DNA from: Acrasis kona
Taxonomy: Eukaryota > Heterolobosea > Eutetramitea > Acrasida > Acrasidae
Reading direction: 5' to 3'
Assembly (NCBI GenBank): GCA_026419775.2
Contig: JAOPGA020001373.1
Location: 62,001-126,000, forward strand
DNA: 64,000 nt
Shown: one piece after another, positions 37,997 to 48,964 of the stretch
Layout: each line of letters begins with the position of its first letter
Numbering within the stretch: the stretch's first letter is position 1
The notes under the pieces: generated by a model
The model's input: only the letters and a program-made list of their open reading frames with translations
Databases searched by the model: none
What the model was told of the DNA's origin: nothing
Made by a program: the position numbers and the translations under genes

Positions 37997-38896
37997 ATGA
38001 CTAACACTGAGGAGAATTCGGATCGAAAGAGAGAAGTAAGAATTTGCATATTCGACCCATCAAACAGAACGGTATACACTGGTGGTAAACTAATGGATGA
38101 CATGTACACAAAATGTGCAACATCAGACATAACAGTTTCTTGTGATGAGTACGCAATAGCTTACCATCATTGGCCCTCTATGAATAACGTTAGTTTGGAT
38201 GATGTAACTAAATACATCCAGAAGACCGAGCAACCTGACAAAGCAGTTCGACCGTATGTTCCAGGTAATCAGTTGCCCTCAGCAGACCAGGTAGTCGATT
38301 TCATTATCAAAAATTATGATGTACTTTTAATCGGAGGTAGTGATGATTCTGCAACAGACGATAATTTGCCGTACATTCCTTTATTACACAAAGTACTTGA
38401 TAAATTGATCAACGTACATGACCTTCCCATCAATGCCTACTGTTTTGGAGCGCAACTAGTTGCTAGGGTTATGAATGGTGACGAGAGTACTCAAGATTTA
38501 GAGGAGGTGTCTGGAGAGAAAGGAGAGTACGGGTTTGTCAGATTTAAAATACAAACCGTCGATGGCGAGCGCATCCCACTTTTTGACGGAATCCCAATCG
38601 AAGATGAGGGAATCGTTTCAACTGCGCTGCACGACGAATGCTTTGTTGTACATCACAGCGAAGTTTTGCTAAAGTCAGACAATGCACCACAATCAGCATT
38701 TAAAGTGAAAGGGAAGAGGACATTTTGCTTCCAATTCCATTTGGACTACCCTAAGGAAGAAGGAGAAAAATTCTTTGCAGCCCAAATGAAGGAAGAGCCA
38801 GAAACAAGAATAATTAGAGATGCTGATGGACCGGAACTTGATAAATCTATGAGCATCATTCGGAACTTTTACAAGCACTATGTATTAAAAGATTAG
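37997..38896 (+). CDS. Class I glutamine amidotransferase-like protein
   Basis: A 299-residue intronless protein with GATase1 signatures: DVLLIGGSDDSATDD (strand and loop), INAYCFGAQLVARVMNG with the candidate nucleophile Cys in the GxC-like elbow, and TFCFQFHLDYP with the catalytic His. No partner synthetase domain is fused, so it is a stand-alone GATase-like/peptidase-C26-like enzyme of unknown substrate. No signal peptide. Confidence 0.75.
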   Translation: MTNTEENSDRKREVRICIFDPSNRTVYTGGKLMDDMYTKCATSDITVSCDEYAIAYHHWPSMNNVSLDDVTKYIQKTEQPDKAVRPYVPGNQLPSADQVVDFIIKNYDVLLIGGSDDSATDDNLPYIPLLHKVLDKLINVHDLPINAYCFGAQLVARVMNGDESTQDLEEVSGEKGEYGFVRFKIQTVDGERIPLFDGIPIEDEGIVSTALHDECFVVHHSEVLLKSDNAPQSAFKVKGKRTFCFQFHLDYPKEEGEKFFAAQMKEEPETRIIRDADGPELDKSMSIIRNFYKHYVLKD

Positions 38897-38953
38897 ACTT
38901 TGGCTATTCTTGGCTACCATTATTACTCAAATGTGTTGGCAATGTTATTTTTA

Positions 38954-39079
38954 TTAAATGGATGGGTCATATTCTGGGGTCTTTTCTGGGTTCTCAACTG
39001 GATCAACCTTCTTTTGATCTAGGTTGGCTGCTACCTCCTCCGAATGTGAGTCTTCCTTCTTGTCCTCTGGTTTGTTCAT
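38954..39079 (-). CDS. Possible 41-residue acidic/basic small protein
   Basis: ATG at 39079, TAA at 38954. The product is highly charged (MNKPEDKKEDSHSEEV to NPEKTPEYDPSI) with no hydrophobic stretch. AATAAA overlaps the region just after the stop, and a TATATAAG box lies 105 bp upstream (39184-39191). It could be a real small gene, or the last exon of a spliced one (an acceptor-like TTTTAG precedes the ATG). The opposite-strand 92-codon frame here looks like its shadow. Confidence 0.4.
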   Translation of the reverse strand: MNKPEDKKEDSHSEEVAANLDQKKVDPVENPEKTPEYDPSI

Positions 39080-39411
39080 TTCTTTGTACTAAAATTAGAT
39101 CATTACAAAATGTTTATCCTTTTTGTTGTGATCATTGCATGATAAGTATGAACGAGGTTAAACTGCCGAAGAACTCGATTGCACTTATATACACTAGTAT
39201 CATATCTTGCGCTGTTATGTTCAATTGTGTCTTTATTTGATGACATCAAATCTTGGTGAGTTATAAACCATCTGTTGTCTGGTTCATGTCTTCGTTTTCA
39301 TGTTACATTTATTTGCGCGCTCCACTTTATTGAGTCATCACATTCAATCCATTCTCGAACCTCATTAGTGACCTGTTGTTTTCCCCTATGTTTTTGCGTT
39401 TATACATTACA

Positions 39412-40332
39412 ATGAACAATACACTCTCTGAACTTGAAGCCACACTTGAGAGTTACAAACAAAGTTTAGAGCAGGTCAAGCTACTAAGAGCCAGCAACAA
39501 TGATCCGGGCACTATTAAATTAGAAACCGATTTAACTGAGGCTATTGAGCTTACAGAGAGTCTGATTTCACTTAAACAACAGGATAAATCAGAAGAGGAA
39601 CTTGCAAAGTTAGGCCCTATTGCAAATGTTGGAGATTATTGCTACGGATTATACGAAGGTTTATGGTACGTCGCAAAAGTCACAAAAGTAAATGTACCCG
39701 AACCTAACACACAAGAGGGCGAACAAGAAGAGGCATCTCAAATGATAGACTACTTTGTGTGGTATGTCGGATATGGCAATACGGCAGTTTTAAATGTAGA
39801 GCATCGAAACATCAAAAAATACTTCGATCCACCCAAAGAGTACCTAACGCAAGGTACAAGAGTTTATGCAGCTTCTGCAAGAGATAACAAATATTATGAG
39901 GCAAACATTGATACTGTCACGGACAACCAAACAGTTTGGGTAACATTCAAAAATAAAAGCGTTCAGGAGACACCTCTTCACGACATTAGATTGTTGGATA
40001 ACACAGAGATTTACCAACCCAGCTACAAACAAAACAAGAAACCGGAGGAAAATGTCGGCTCTAAGAGGAAATCCACTGGCGAAGGTGACACACAGCCACC
40101 CAAAAAGAAAAAGAAAAAAGACAAGTCAGCAAAGAAACTTGAGGCGGAGGAGCAACTAAACAAAAGAGCAGATAGTTGGAAAAATTTTATGAACAAAAAC
40201 GCATCACGCATACCACCTTCAAGTCGCGCCAAACCAGCGGCAAGAACAATGACACAGGAGTCTACTTTTAAGCCACTGCAGAGTTCGCGGCAGAGAGCCG
40301 TGACAGATGAAGCTTTTAGAAGAGATAAATAA
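39412..40332 (+). CDS. SMNDC1: Splicing factor SPF30/SMNDC1, Tudor protein
   Basis: A 306-residue intronless protein. The N-terminal coiled coil (ELEATLESYKQSLEQVKLL, LETDLTEAIELTESLI) matches SPF30. A Tudor domain follows (about 70-130: VGDYCYGLYEGLWYVAKV, DYFVWYVGYGNTAVL), then a second Tudor-like segment (GTRVYAASARDNKYYEANI). A Lys-rich nuclear signal (PPKKKKKKDK) and the conserved C-terminal RADSWKNFMNK segment complete it. It binds symmetric dimethylarginine on Sm proteins and helps assemble the U4/U6.U5 tri-snRNP. The stop is within TAAATGA next to downstream AATAAA. Confidence 0.85.
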   Translation: MNNTLSELEATLESYKQSLEQVKLLRASNNDPGTIKLETDLTEAIELTESLISLKQQDKSEEELAKLGPIANVGDYCYGLYEGLWYVAKVTKVNVPEPNTQEGEQEEASQMIDYFVWYVGYGNTAVLNVEHRNIKKYFDPPKEYLTQGTRVYAASARDNKYYEANIDTVTDNQTVWVTFKNKSVQETPLHDIRLLDNTEIYQPSYKQNKKPEENVGSKRKSTGEGDTQPPKKKKKKDKSAKKLEAEEQLNKRADSWKNFMNKNASRIPPSSRAKPAARTMTQESTFKPLQSSRQRAVTDEAFRRDK

Positions 40333-40509
40333 ATGACATTAAAAAAAGTGTTGTATGATAGATGGTTTGAATAAATTGTTTTGATTTATTTTCAAATAAA
40401 TATCACTTCGCGTCTTGTTGAAAGGCACAAGTGCATGTTTACTAATTCTTAATTTTGAATTATGCCGTACGGGCCAGGTGGAACTGTACATTAATGCTCT
40501 GATGATGCA

Positions 40510-41907
40510 TTAATTAATCTTTTTATGCATTTTTAAATCAATGTTGTAATACAACTCATGTATGTATCCTATTCCGCTGACCATGGACTTCATCATACTT
40601 CTGATTTCAAATTCACTCTTATTCACTGTATTAGACTCTAGCCATTCAATTAAAGACTTCCTTGAAAAGCAAGGTAATTGAATATAGATATGTCCATTTT
40701 CAACAAAGGCTGCCTCTATGAAAGTAATACCATCTTGCTCAAGACCTCTTATAGTCCTGACCTCATCTCTGATTTGTATCAAACTCTCTTTGGATATGAA
40801 TTTTTGTTTCAAAACTTTTTCCACCTTTAAAATATCGTACCTCATTACCACAATCTGTATCTCTTCATCAATCCTGCTGACTTCATCATAGTCGTTCAAG
40901 GACACATTCGAGTTTATTCCTGTATAAGTCAACCAAGTTTTAATTGATTGAACGGGATCCGAATCGTTGTCATCTCCGATGCACCGTAGTCTAAGCCGGT
41001 ACTCTGGGAACTGTTCAGCAGATTGATATACATCCTTGCTCATTTCCTCTATCTGCTTTCTTTTGATCCTTTCTTTAGCTCTAGAATCTATTAGCTGAAT
41101 ATTCGAGCGGCTTAGATCTAATTTCAAGTTGGGCGAATCCAGCTCCTCTATATATTTTTCAAGCTTGGACGAAATAGCGCACTGTTCTTTGTATTCGTCG
41201 GTTAATACCTCCAGATGAGTGAATAAACTATCCATTCTGCTATTCATCGATTCTTGAAGCTTAATGCTATTTTTCATATTTACAAGCTCATCTTTCCATT
41301 TCATCAGCTGGTACCGTTTGTACTGTACATCCCTATCTGTGTTCACTACATCCATCAATGCTTTTATCATTTTACTGTGGGGACTAACCCCCTCTATTAA
41401 AGGGAAGCTTGAAAGTGCATTGTTAATCATACTTAGTACTGCCTCGGTGGAGTACTTTCTTTGTTTGAAAAACCTCACAAAACCTCCCTCTGGCACAGGT
41501 TTTTCTAAAGCAATTTCAACATTCCTAGCGATATCCATTTGTAACAACAATAGACTATCAAAGTGACTTTTGGTTTCGGTTATCTGCGATTCAGCTTTTA
41601 ATTGCTCGTCTGATAGTTTGATAGTTTCCAAGTACTCCTTCAAATCATGTATTAACCTTTGTTCGATAGGCATTTTATCGTATTGTTGGTAGTAAATTAT
41701 TTTGTCTCGTAGTAACTGATTCTCTTCGAGTAATTTGTTCAGCTGCTCTTGCTTCTCATTATCTGTCTCCAAAATGACTTTTAGTTCTTTCAACATTGTT
41801 TTGTTGCCAACATCTTGTTCCATCGATCTATAATTGTACGGTCTCCGCCTGTGGACCTTGTTAGATGGTATTTCCTTCGGCAAGGAAAGGGTTTTGTCAT
41901 CATTCAT
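40510..41907 (-). CDS. Coiled-coil protein with truncated kinase-like C-terminus
   Basis: A 465-residue protein from the ATG at 41907. Most is charged coiled coil. The last approximately 75 residues look like the hinge and alpha-E part of a protein kinase (ITFIEAAFVENGHIYIQLP, SLIEWLESN, IRSMMKSMVSGIGYIHELYY). It then stops before any HRD or DFG motif. No continuation is visible downstream, so catalytic activity is not expected. Upstream of the ATG the frame stays open for 24 codons and encodes a signal-peptide-like run (LLPIIVLSALPILIGIQSVLA), but with no ATG and no usable splice acceptor. Confidence 0.6.
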   Translation of the reverse strand: MNDDKTLSLPKEIPSNKVHRRRPYNYRSMEQDVGNKTMLKELKVILETDNEKQEQLNKLLEENQLLRDKIIYYQQYDKMPIEQRLIHDLKEYLETIKLSDEQLKAESQITETKSHFDSLLLLQMDIARNVEIALEKPVPEGGFVRFFKQRKYSTEAVLSMINNALSSFPLIEGVSPHSKMIKALMDVVNTDRDVQYKRYQLMKWKDELVNMKNSIKLQESMNSRMDSLFTHLEVLTDEYKEQCAISSKLEKYIEELDSPNLKLDLSRSNIQLIDSRAKERIKRKQIEEMSKDVYQSAEQFPEYRLRLRCIGDDNDSDPVQSIKTWLTYTGINSNVSLNDYDEVSRIDEEIQIVVMRYDILKVEKVLKQKFISKESLIQIRDEVRTIRGLEQDGITFIEAAFVENGHIYIQLPCFSRKSLIEWLESNTVNKSEFEIRSMMKSMVSGIGYIHELYYNIDLKMHKKIN

Positions 41908-41987
41908 TGTAATGTGGGCCAACACAGATTGAATTCCAATCAATATCGGGAGAGCACTCAAAACAATAATTGGTAACAAGTTCAGTT

Positions 41988-43722
41988 TTATTTAGAAATT
42001 TTAGGTTCGTTGATGGTCTTCGGTAATGCTAGACTGATGCAGAATATAATCGTAAATGAAACAGAGAAAAGTATAAACATTAAATGAACATCGAATGGAA
42101 ACGGTAGAAAGTTTGACAGCGAAAAGAGGGCAGCACCTCCGGCGGGACCAATTGCCCTCATTAGAGATATTAAACTCATTGCCAACCCATTCAGTTTTCC
42201 TCTGCTTACCGAAGTTACAGAATTATTCATCATCAAATTCATGCAAGTGTACATACATTCCGTACAAGAGAATCGAATAAAAAAGACTACAATGAGGACT
42301 GCCCACAATAGTACGCTACTTCCACCGAGATAGCTAATCTCAGGATAAAATGGGAAAAAGGGAACAACTATCAAGGAGGCAATTCGGAAAGCCCACATTG
42401 CACCGAATTTTTTTAATATTCTGGCCATGAGGGCAATTTGAAGGAATCCAATTACAAACCCACTAACAAGGCCTAAAATACCAATTTTTGATGGATCAAA
42501 ACCAAGACCTTTTTGGGACAGAGGAAGAAGAGACCATAGTGGAATAACTTCCTGGAACGAAATTGTAACAAGACCTAAAAGAGAATAAATAAAACAAGTC
42601 AACAAAGGTGCACGCGTTGTAGTAATTTCATTTTTCGGCCACCACTTGGGGAATGTGAACGTGCGAGATCCAATCTTAAATGTGTTTTGCTCCATTTCGG
42701 TTAATTCCTGCTCCTGAGTAATTTCCTTTAATTGATCAACATGAATGGATGGAGGATGTGCGAGCTCATTGTCTAGCGTCACCTCCGCATCCTGTGTGTG
42801 ATCTTCGGTGCTTTCTATCAACTCTACATGATCAGCTTCTACGTCTTGAGCGTCTTGTGTTTTTTCTAGTACTTGCTTGTTTGTTTCCTTGATAAAAATG
42901 AATGCAGTCACAAAACCAATCACACACAATGTGAACACCACAAGATTCGGAAGCACGTCTATCACTATTAGTCATTTCAAAAATGTTTATTTTACAGGGG
43001 AACCGCGTCAAAAATTGCTTGATGATGCCATCTTGCTTGAATAAGTTGGGGTACTGGGTAACGGGTCTTGAAAGAAACCCACCTATCAAGGGTCCAGCAA
43101 TTAAAGAAGTGCTAAATGACATTCCTACGTAGGAGAAAGCCTTTGCTTGGTTTGTCTTGTCGGTGACCTCACCAATGTAAGTTTTACAAACCTAATCAAT
43201 GTTAAACTATTCCACAAATCGTAAATTGAACATACACCAACATTACCATTGAGGGCACCTAAGAGCATCCTTGTCCCAATGGCCCAGTATATGTTCGTTG
43301 AAAACCCGAATAAAAGTGAAGTTATGCAGCTTCCAGTTATCCCTATCAGAATGACTGGTCTTCTTCCAATTCGATCTGACATGTATCCCCAGATAAAAGC
43401 TGCAAATAATTGAGTACAGTAGTAGGAGCTTCCCAATAAACCGGCGTAATAGCCAATCTTTCTTTCGTCCTGGTCCTCAACAATGTTAAAATCTGCAATC
43501 ATGAAGCCCCTTATTAATGACATAATTTGTTCCATATATATGGACCTACATATATGGTGCTAGAGTCGAAAAATTCAAGTGGTCAAGCGCGAATGTTATG
43601 AAAATAACAATTAACCTCCCAACAGGAAGCGGAGTTGGAGTGGCTATAGCTTCTTCTTGTGTTGGTTTTGTTTCTGCGACATCAACTACCACATCCTCCC
43701 TCTCATGCTCCTCTGTGATCAT
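41988..43722 (-). CDS. MFS transporter (ZIFL/tetracycline-resistance-like)
   Basis: Four exons (43550-43722, 43236-43509, 42996-43191, 41988-42964) encode 539 residues with about 12 TM helices. TM1 region LPVGRLIVIFITFALDHLNF is followed by the MFS motif A WGYMSDRIGRRPVILIG. TM4-5 read NGNVGVCKTYIGEVTDKTNQ and SFSTSLIAGPLIGGFLSRP. A long acidic central loop precedes TM7. The GNxGVxKxYxxExTD signature resembles plant ZIFL and fungal/protist drug:H+ antiporters. Substrate unknown. It ends 81 bp upstream of the ATG of the coiled-coil/kinase gene on the same strand. Confidence 0.85.
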
Positions 43723-43966
43723 GTATTCACAATTTATTTCAAGTTCGATTTCCCCGATTTTCCGACCTTAAAGGTCTTATAATGAGCTCGGTAAACCTGC
43801 AAGAAAGATATAGAAGCAGAATGCAATTAAAAAAGCTCAGGAAGATTACCTTTGAATGTTTTTGGAGTTGCCACAAATAAAGTAAAAATATTACGCCGGT
43901 TCGGAGTGGACGTGGTTATACAAAGAGAAAAAGTAATAATATCATCTTTGGAATACGTAACAAACA

Positions 43967-44960
43967 ATGAACATCAGGCTAGTGATTGTTATTTTTGCTA
44001 TCTTAGCATGTGCGTGTGGAATGTGTCCACCTGGTAAAAGAGCAAGAGGAAGCAGAGGAGGTGGATATTGTTCAGACTGGTAAGCACCAATCACAATCAA
44101 CAATTTTAACTTTTATTAGTGAACGTGGTTCATACTGTCCAGGAGATGATAGCGCACACGCATGTGATGCTAACTCTTATTCACCATATGCCAGATTATC
44201 ACACTGCTTACCTTGCAAACGTCCAAGCACTGATAGAAAGATTTGCTTACTTGATGATACCCCCTCCGAAGTTGTTTACTTCGAGCTTGTTGTCAACCCA
44301 CTATACGATCCACAATCAGAAAAAATTAGATTAGACAAGCCTGTAACTGTTGTGTCAGAGTTCGACAGTCCAGTCGTTTTCAGCGCTTCACAACTATCCG
44401 GAAGCAGTGAAGAACTCACTTTGTATGCCTCCACAAAAACAGGAAACCCATCAGAAGCGAACCACGAATACAAAGTCGTCGGAAGAAATGTTTCCGATTT
44501 GATTATTCCAAGATCAAACTCTTATGGAGAAGGCAACTTCACAGCCATCTACTTCAAGATTATTCCATCTAACCCCACTGATGCCATCATTGGTCAAGTG
44601 CCATACCAGCCAGAAGTATACACACTTCACCATGGAGATTTGCCACTTCCCGTCTACGCTAACAGACAATTAGTCTTTTTGATTAAGAATGTCGAGAAGA
44701 AGAGCAAGGTAATTCTTACTGTGGAGCCAAGACAAGATTACCGTGGCAATCTAGGTGGAGCATTATACTGGTCCAGCAACAAGGACAACAAGATGCCAAG
44801 CGTCCACGATCATGAATTGAGCCAACCGTTCGTTGATGGCAAGTTTGATTTTGGTGTCATTGACCAAGGTGACGTTGTTATCACTGGATTCCCAATGTTT
44901 ATAAGGTCCGTCACTACTTTCTTCTTCAAGGTTGGAGTGGAAGTTCAACCATTAGAATAA
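43967..44960 (+). CDS. Secreted Cys-rich protein
   Basis: Exons 43967-44079 and 44120-44960 (40-nt intron) give 317 residues. After the signal peptide (MNIRLVIVIFAILACACG) there is a short Cys-rich segment, CPPGKRARG, YCSDCERGSYCPGD, HCLPCKR, like the ephrin-receptor/GCC2-GCC3 type of repeat found in protist surface proteins. A beta-rich region of about 230 residues without Cys follows, which I do not recognise. No TM or clear GPI signal. Divergent from the MFS gene. Confidence 0.7.
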
Positions 44961-45147
44961 AATGAAATTATTTATTACAATCTGTGAAGGTTTATTGATC
45001 GTTGAACATCGGGAGCTTTCTAAACCTCTTGAGTTGAAACAAACCATCATCTAAGCGTAGACTATCGTACTTAATACTTCCATAAGCTATTGCATATTAA
45101 ATTAGTCGATAAATAAAAATCAACAGAAAATATTTTGTTTTATATCA

Positions 45148-45230
45148 GGTTGAGTAGCTCAGTCGGTTGTTTGAAATAGAGCACCGGTCTAATAAGCCGG
45201 CGGTCCTGGGTTCGATCCCCATCTCAACCA
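45148..45230 (+). tRNA. tRNA-Ile (AAT) with enlarged D-loop
   Basis: The acceptor GGTTGAG/CTCAACC pairs perfectly with discriminator A. The D stem is GCTC/GAGC, the anticodon stem CCGGT/GCCGG and the loop CTAATAA, giving anticodon AAT. The T loop is TTCGATC. TTTT follows directly (45231-45234) as Pol III terminator. The D loop is 18 nt instead of about 9: relative to the common GCTCAGTCGGTTAGAGC there are nine extra bases (TGTTTGAAA or a shifted equivalent, about 45168-45176). No intron is present at the usual 37/38 position. Confidence 0.9.
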
Positions 45231-45562
45231 TTTTAAATAATCATCATTGCCTCCATGAGTAGAGAGTTTGTTTTAAACGCTGCTGAGCTCATTTTCACGC
45301 TTTTTATGTCTCTCGCATATGCTGTCCTGGTGCAGTTGTATATGTGATGAATCAGGAAATCACAAAACAAGTTGTCAATTGTTCCAGGTGCGCTAGATCA
45401 CATTGTGTGGTCAAATTCCTCAACCGTTGCTCTCTTTCCTGGTTTAAATCTTATTTTTTTTAATATAAATAATGAGTGCATATCTACTCACTTTTTGAAA
45501 ACGTCCAGGATTTTTTTTTTGAACATGTTTTGAACCTTTTATTGTAAAAAATTCAAACTTGT
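45231..45562. other. Intergenic after the tRNA
   Basis: Pol III terminator TTTT at 45231-45234. The rest is AT-rich with no gene seen, and it ends at the promoter of the BTB gene. Confidence 0.5.
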
Positions 45563-48500
45563 ATGTCTGCCACCATCAGTGACAGACTGAGGCTTGAAGA
45601 TATAAGGCGAGAGAAACTTGAGAAGATACATGAAGAAAGGACAAAGCTAGATGAAATTCAAAGGGTCTATGATTGGCTATGCGACCGCGACAAAATGGAT
45701 TTTGAACAGGTATTAAACTCCGAAGTCAACAACAATTAAGCATATAGAACTCTGAGCCTAATGATGAGATAATACAGATGCAGGAAAAACAGAATCGGGT
45801 TTTAATTAACGTATCTGGTACAATTTTCGAAACAACACGCAACACTCTGCTTGGGAACCAAAGCATATTCACCATAATGCTGACGACCTCCCTGAGCGTA
45901 GACAAAGATGGAAGTGGTGCAATAACGGTTGATAGAGATCCGAAGTGGTTTCATATTATACTTGATTATCTACGTACCAATAAACCGTCTTGTTGTGGCG
46001 TTCCTTATTTTAATATTCAGCATATGAATGATTTACTCTCAGAGGTAAGGTTTTAGTCTAAATTCGTTCTTATCAATCAACAAGAGCGACTTTTATGGGA
46101 CTACTCTGCTGTCGGCACATTTACGTTCAAGGATAAAATTAGCCGACCCTAAGCAAATCAACAGCGATGACGTAAAAGAACCAAAACCGTCTTTTGACCA
46201 AGAAGCAATCCATGAAGAATTTCTCCAAAAAGTACGTCCCTTTAACTGTTATAATCTTACCAATAGTTGTCAAGACTGAACATGGAACATCAACAGGATC
46301 TATTGTTTTTTGATGAGCTCATTGATGACTTACAAAAGAAGGTATGTGTCTTTACAGCAGTTAAATTAACTTTACAAGAGAATTGAACTTGAAGAAAAGA
46401 AGCAACAGCTGGAACAAGATGGAAAGACAATTAAACTTAACGTTGGAGGTGTTCGTTGTCAAGTCAACACTTCTGATGTGTTGAGGCAAGGAGACAGTCT
46501 GTTGACCTCTCTCATCAAGCTCATCAATAATCCACAAGGTAACACGGTTAACTCATCATTAATTTTAACTTGTTCATAGATGAAATATTCATCGATCGCG
46601 ATCCATACACCTTCTCTCTCATCAAAGTATTTTTGGAATGTGGCAAGGTGGATCACTTTCCATACCAACAAAAAAACAAGATGGATCAATTAAAGAATGA
46701 TGCAAAGTTTTATCGCATAAGCAGTCTAGAAGAACAGTTTGACCCACTAAGATACCCCATCGAAGAAATAGGAAAAGAAAATATTGAAATGAAACTAACC
46801 GAAGATATGTACAGATCAATTTTTGCAAAGGTAACTCCATACTTTGACCTCTTACTAAAAACTTTTAGGATCGTAACAATCCTGTGCTGAAGGATCCATA
46901 TTTAAACCTATTACCAGTTTTTGACGTTTATGAATCATTCAAAGTCAAGACCCAACCGCCCATCAACATTCCACTTTTATTCAATTTGGAAGACGGAACA
47001 ATGTTTAGGGGTGTGATGGAACCTTCGTAAGTCATTTCTTTCACATCATGATGACGATTCAACATGTAGGTGTTGGGAATTAGAAGGCGTCAACAACATG
47101 AAAACAAACTTGGGGACGCCACCACGACCAGAACCCGTCGACGACTATGAAACATTCCTGACGCAATTCGAAGCCTTCACTTCAGGTCTTTTCAAAAACG
47201 TACAATGGGACAATTTAATCGTCGCAGGCGGTGCCGTACAGGCCGCACTCACAAAAATAGATCCGCACAGCAGGGCACTACGAGATGAAATTGATCATGG
47301 GAGGGAATTAGAAACCATGAGCGAATTATTAGGAATTGAATCCGATCAAGACGATCAAGAATACGAAGGCATATTCGATGACGATCAGCATCAAGACGAA
47401 ACTAATGCCTTGCAAATTAATCGAATCCAATCGTTGACCAACCTAATCGAAAAGGAACGTTTACAATTCGTACCCCATTTGCGCAAACAAAGGAGTCACA
47501 CCAACAAATTAATCACATTTTATTCACAAAGTTGTTTTAATGGGTGCGACGTTGATCTATTTTTATACGCGGCCAACCCGGAACAAGCCGAACTAAAAAT
47601 AAAACACCTCTACGATACATTTAAAACCAACCTAAAGAGAGAAAACCAAGAAGGATACTACGATCATCCCAGCCTCATCAAACCCTACTTGTCCAATTCT
47701 CCGAATGAAGAATTTTCTCCGGACGACATTTTAAATGGTGCGATCCGAAAACACGATCACTTTTCACTTTCGATATCCCATCCGATGCATTCAGATCATC
47801 TTGAGAATGTACATGTCGCCCGCAGAATTACTGATGGGATTTGATTTGGACAGCAGCTGCGTTGGATTCGATGGAAAAGCCGTGTGGTGCTTGCCTCGCT
47901 TCAGGAGAGCTCTACAATGTCACATGAACCTGGTGGACGTGTCCAGACAGAGCACCACGTACGAGATGAGGCTGTTCAAGTATGCAAAGAGAGGTTTCAG
48001 GGTGGGAGTTCCTGGATTCGATAGAGCTTTAATAAAAAATAGAGAGATTACAAACACGAGTGCGTTCACTCAACTGTGTATTAAATTAAGAAAAAATATA
48101 AAGAGAAGAAAATATAAAGAATATAGTGGTCTGGCGAGGTTGTTGTTGTTGGAGCAAGGTCTTGTTTATGGCAAAAGGGAAGCGTTCACTCAGATTGGGC
48201 TGAAGGGAACGAACAATTATCATCCGAATCATGTAAAAATGTTAGAATTAGAAATTGATGATTGTCAAGATGTTATTAAAAAAGATAAATTTGGTCGGGA
48301 TAAGCGTACGCTGGATTATATTAGTCTGTTTGTTCCTTTTAAACAAAAATATTCTCCTCGATATTTCTTGTATCGTTATGAAAAGAACTTGTTGCATTAC
48401 CGCGATAAAATAAATTCCACCTACAAGAGTGATTTCTTGGTTTGTTTGAATCAGATTGATCCCATACTCAATAATCATGATGATTCTTTTACTTGCATAG

Positions 48501-48958
48501 TTGGTCAAATTAAATGGTTGACCGTCAATCCAGGCACACAAATTGTTGGTAGCTTCAATCCAGTCGATACCAATTTTTATGAATGTGCTTACACTCGTAC
48601 AGAACAGCAACAGAAAATTGTTGAGTTGGCAAGAGAGGTTTATCTTCAAGAATGTCAAGAACCAGGTGCCAGAAAAAAGATTAAAGTGATTTGGGAACGT
48701 CAAGTTGGTGCTGATGAATTTGAACCATACTCTAATTTGACCAATGCAAAAATCGAGAATGCTTATCGGAAGTTTAAAAATCACAGGACCGAAGAGAATC
48801 GAATCTTTGACTTGACGACAGACTACAAGGTTGATTTCGACAAGATGGTCCAACAAGGCAGGGCCTACTTTACTTTGTTGAGGAGAACGGTAATGCCTTC
48901 AGAACCAAACGTTGCAAAAGCAAACAACAAATACAAGAGAATTAGAATAAATAAATAA
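45563..48958 (+). CDS. Two-BTB (KCTD-type) protein with nucleotidyltransferase-like C-terminal module
   Basis: Eight exons: 45563-45709, 45778-46044, 46085-46231, 46267-46341, 46379-46538, 46580-46830, 46869-47026 and 47070-48958, about 1,030 residues. Two T1/KCTD-type BTB domains are joined by coiled coils. The first has VLINVSGTIFETTRNTLL and DRDPKWFHIILDYLR; the second has IKLNVGGVRCQVNTSDVL and IDRDPYTFSLIKVFLE. The C-terminal part has LIVAGGAVQAAL, GCDVDLFLYA, and MGFDLDSSCVGFDGKAVW with TYEMRLFKYAKRGF, laid out as the GG, DxD and third Asp of a nucleotidyltransferase fold. That assignment is my inference; I recall the module from amoebae, fungi and large DNA viruses without known function. 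The last exon needs a +1 frame change near 47735-47765, where no intron fits. Confidence 0.72.
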
Positions 48959-48964
48959 ACATTT

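Noticed and set aside
38962-39240. 92-codon plus-strand frame
   Set aside because: Composition looks non-coding and the opposite strand holds a more plausible small gene with TATA and AATAAA.
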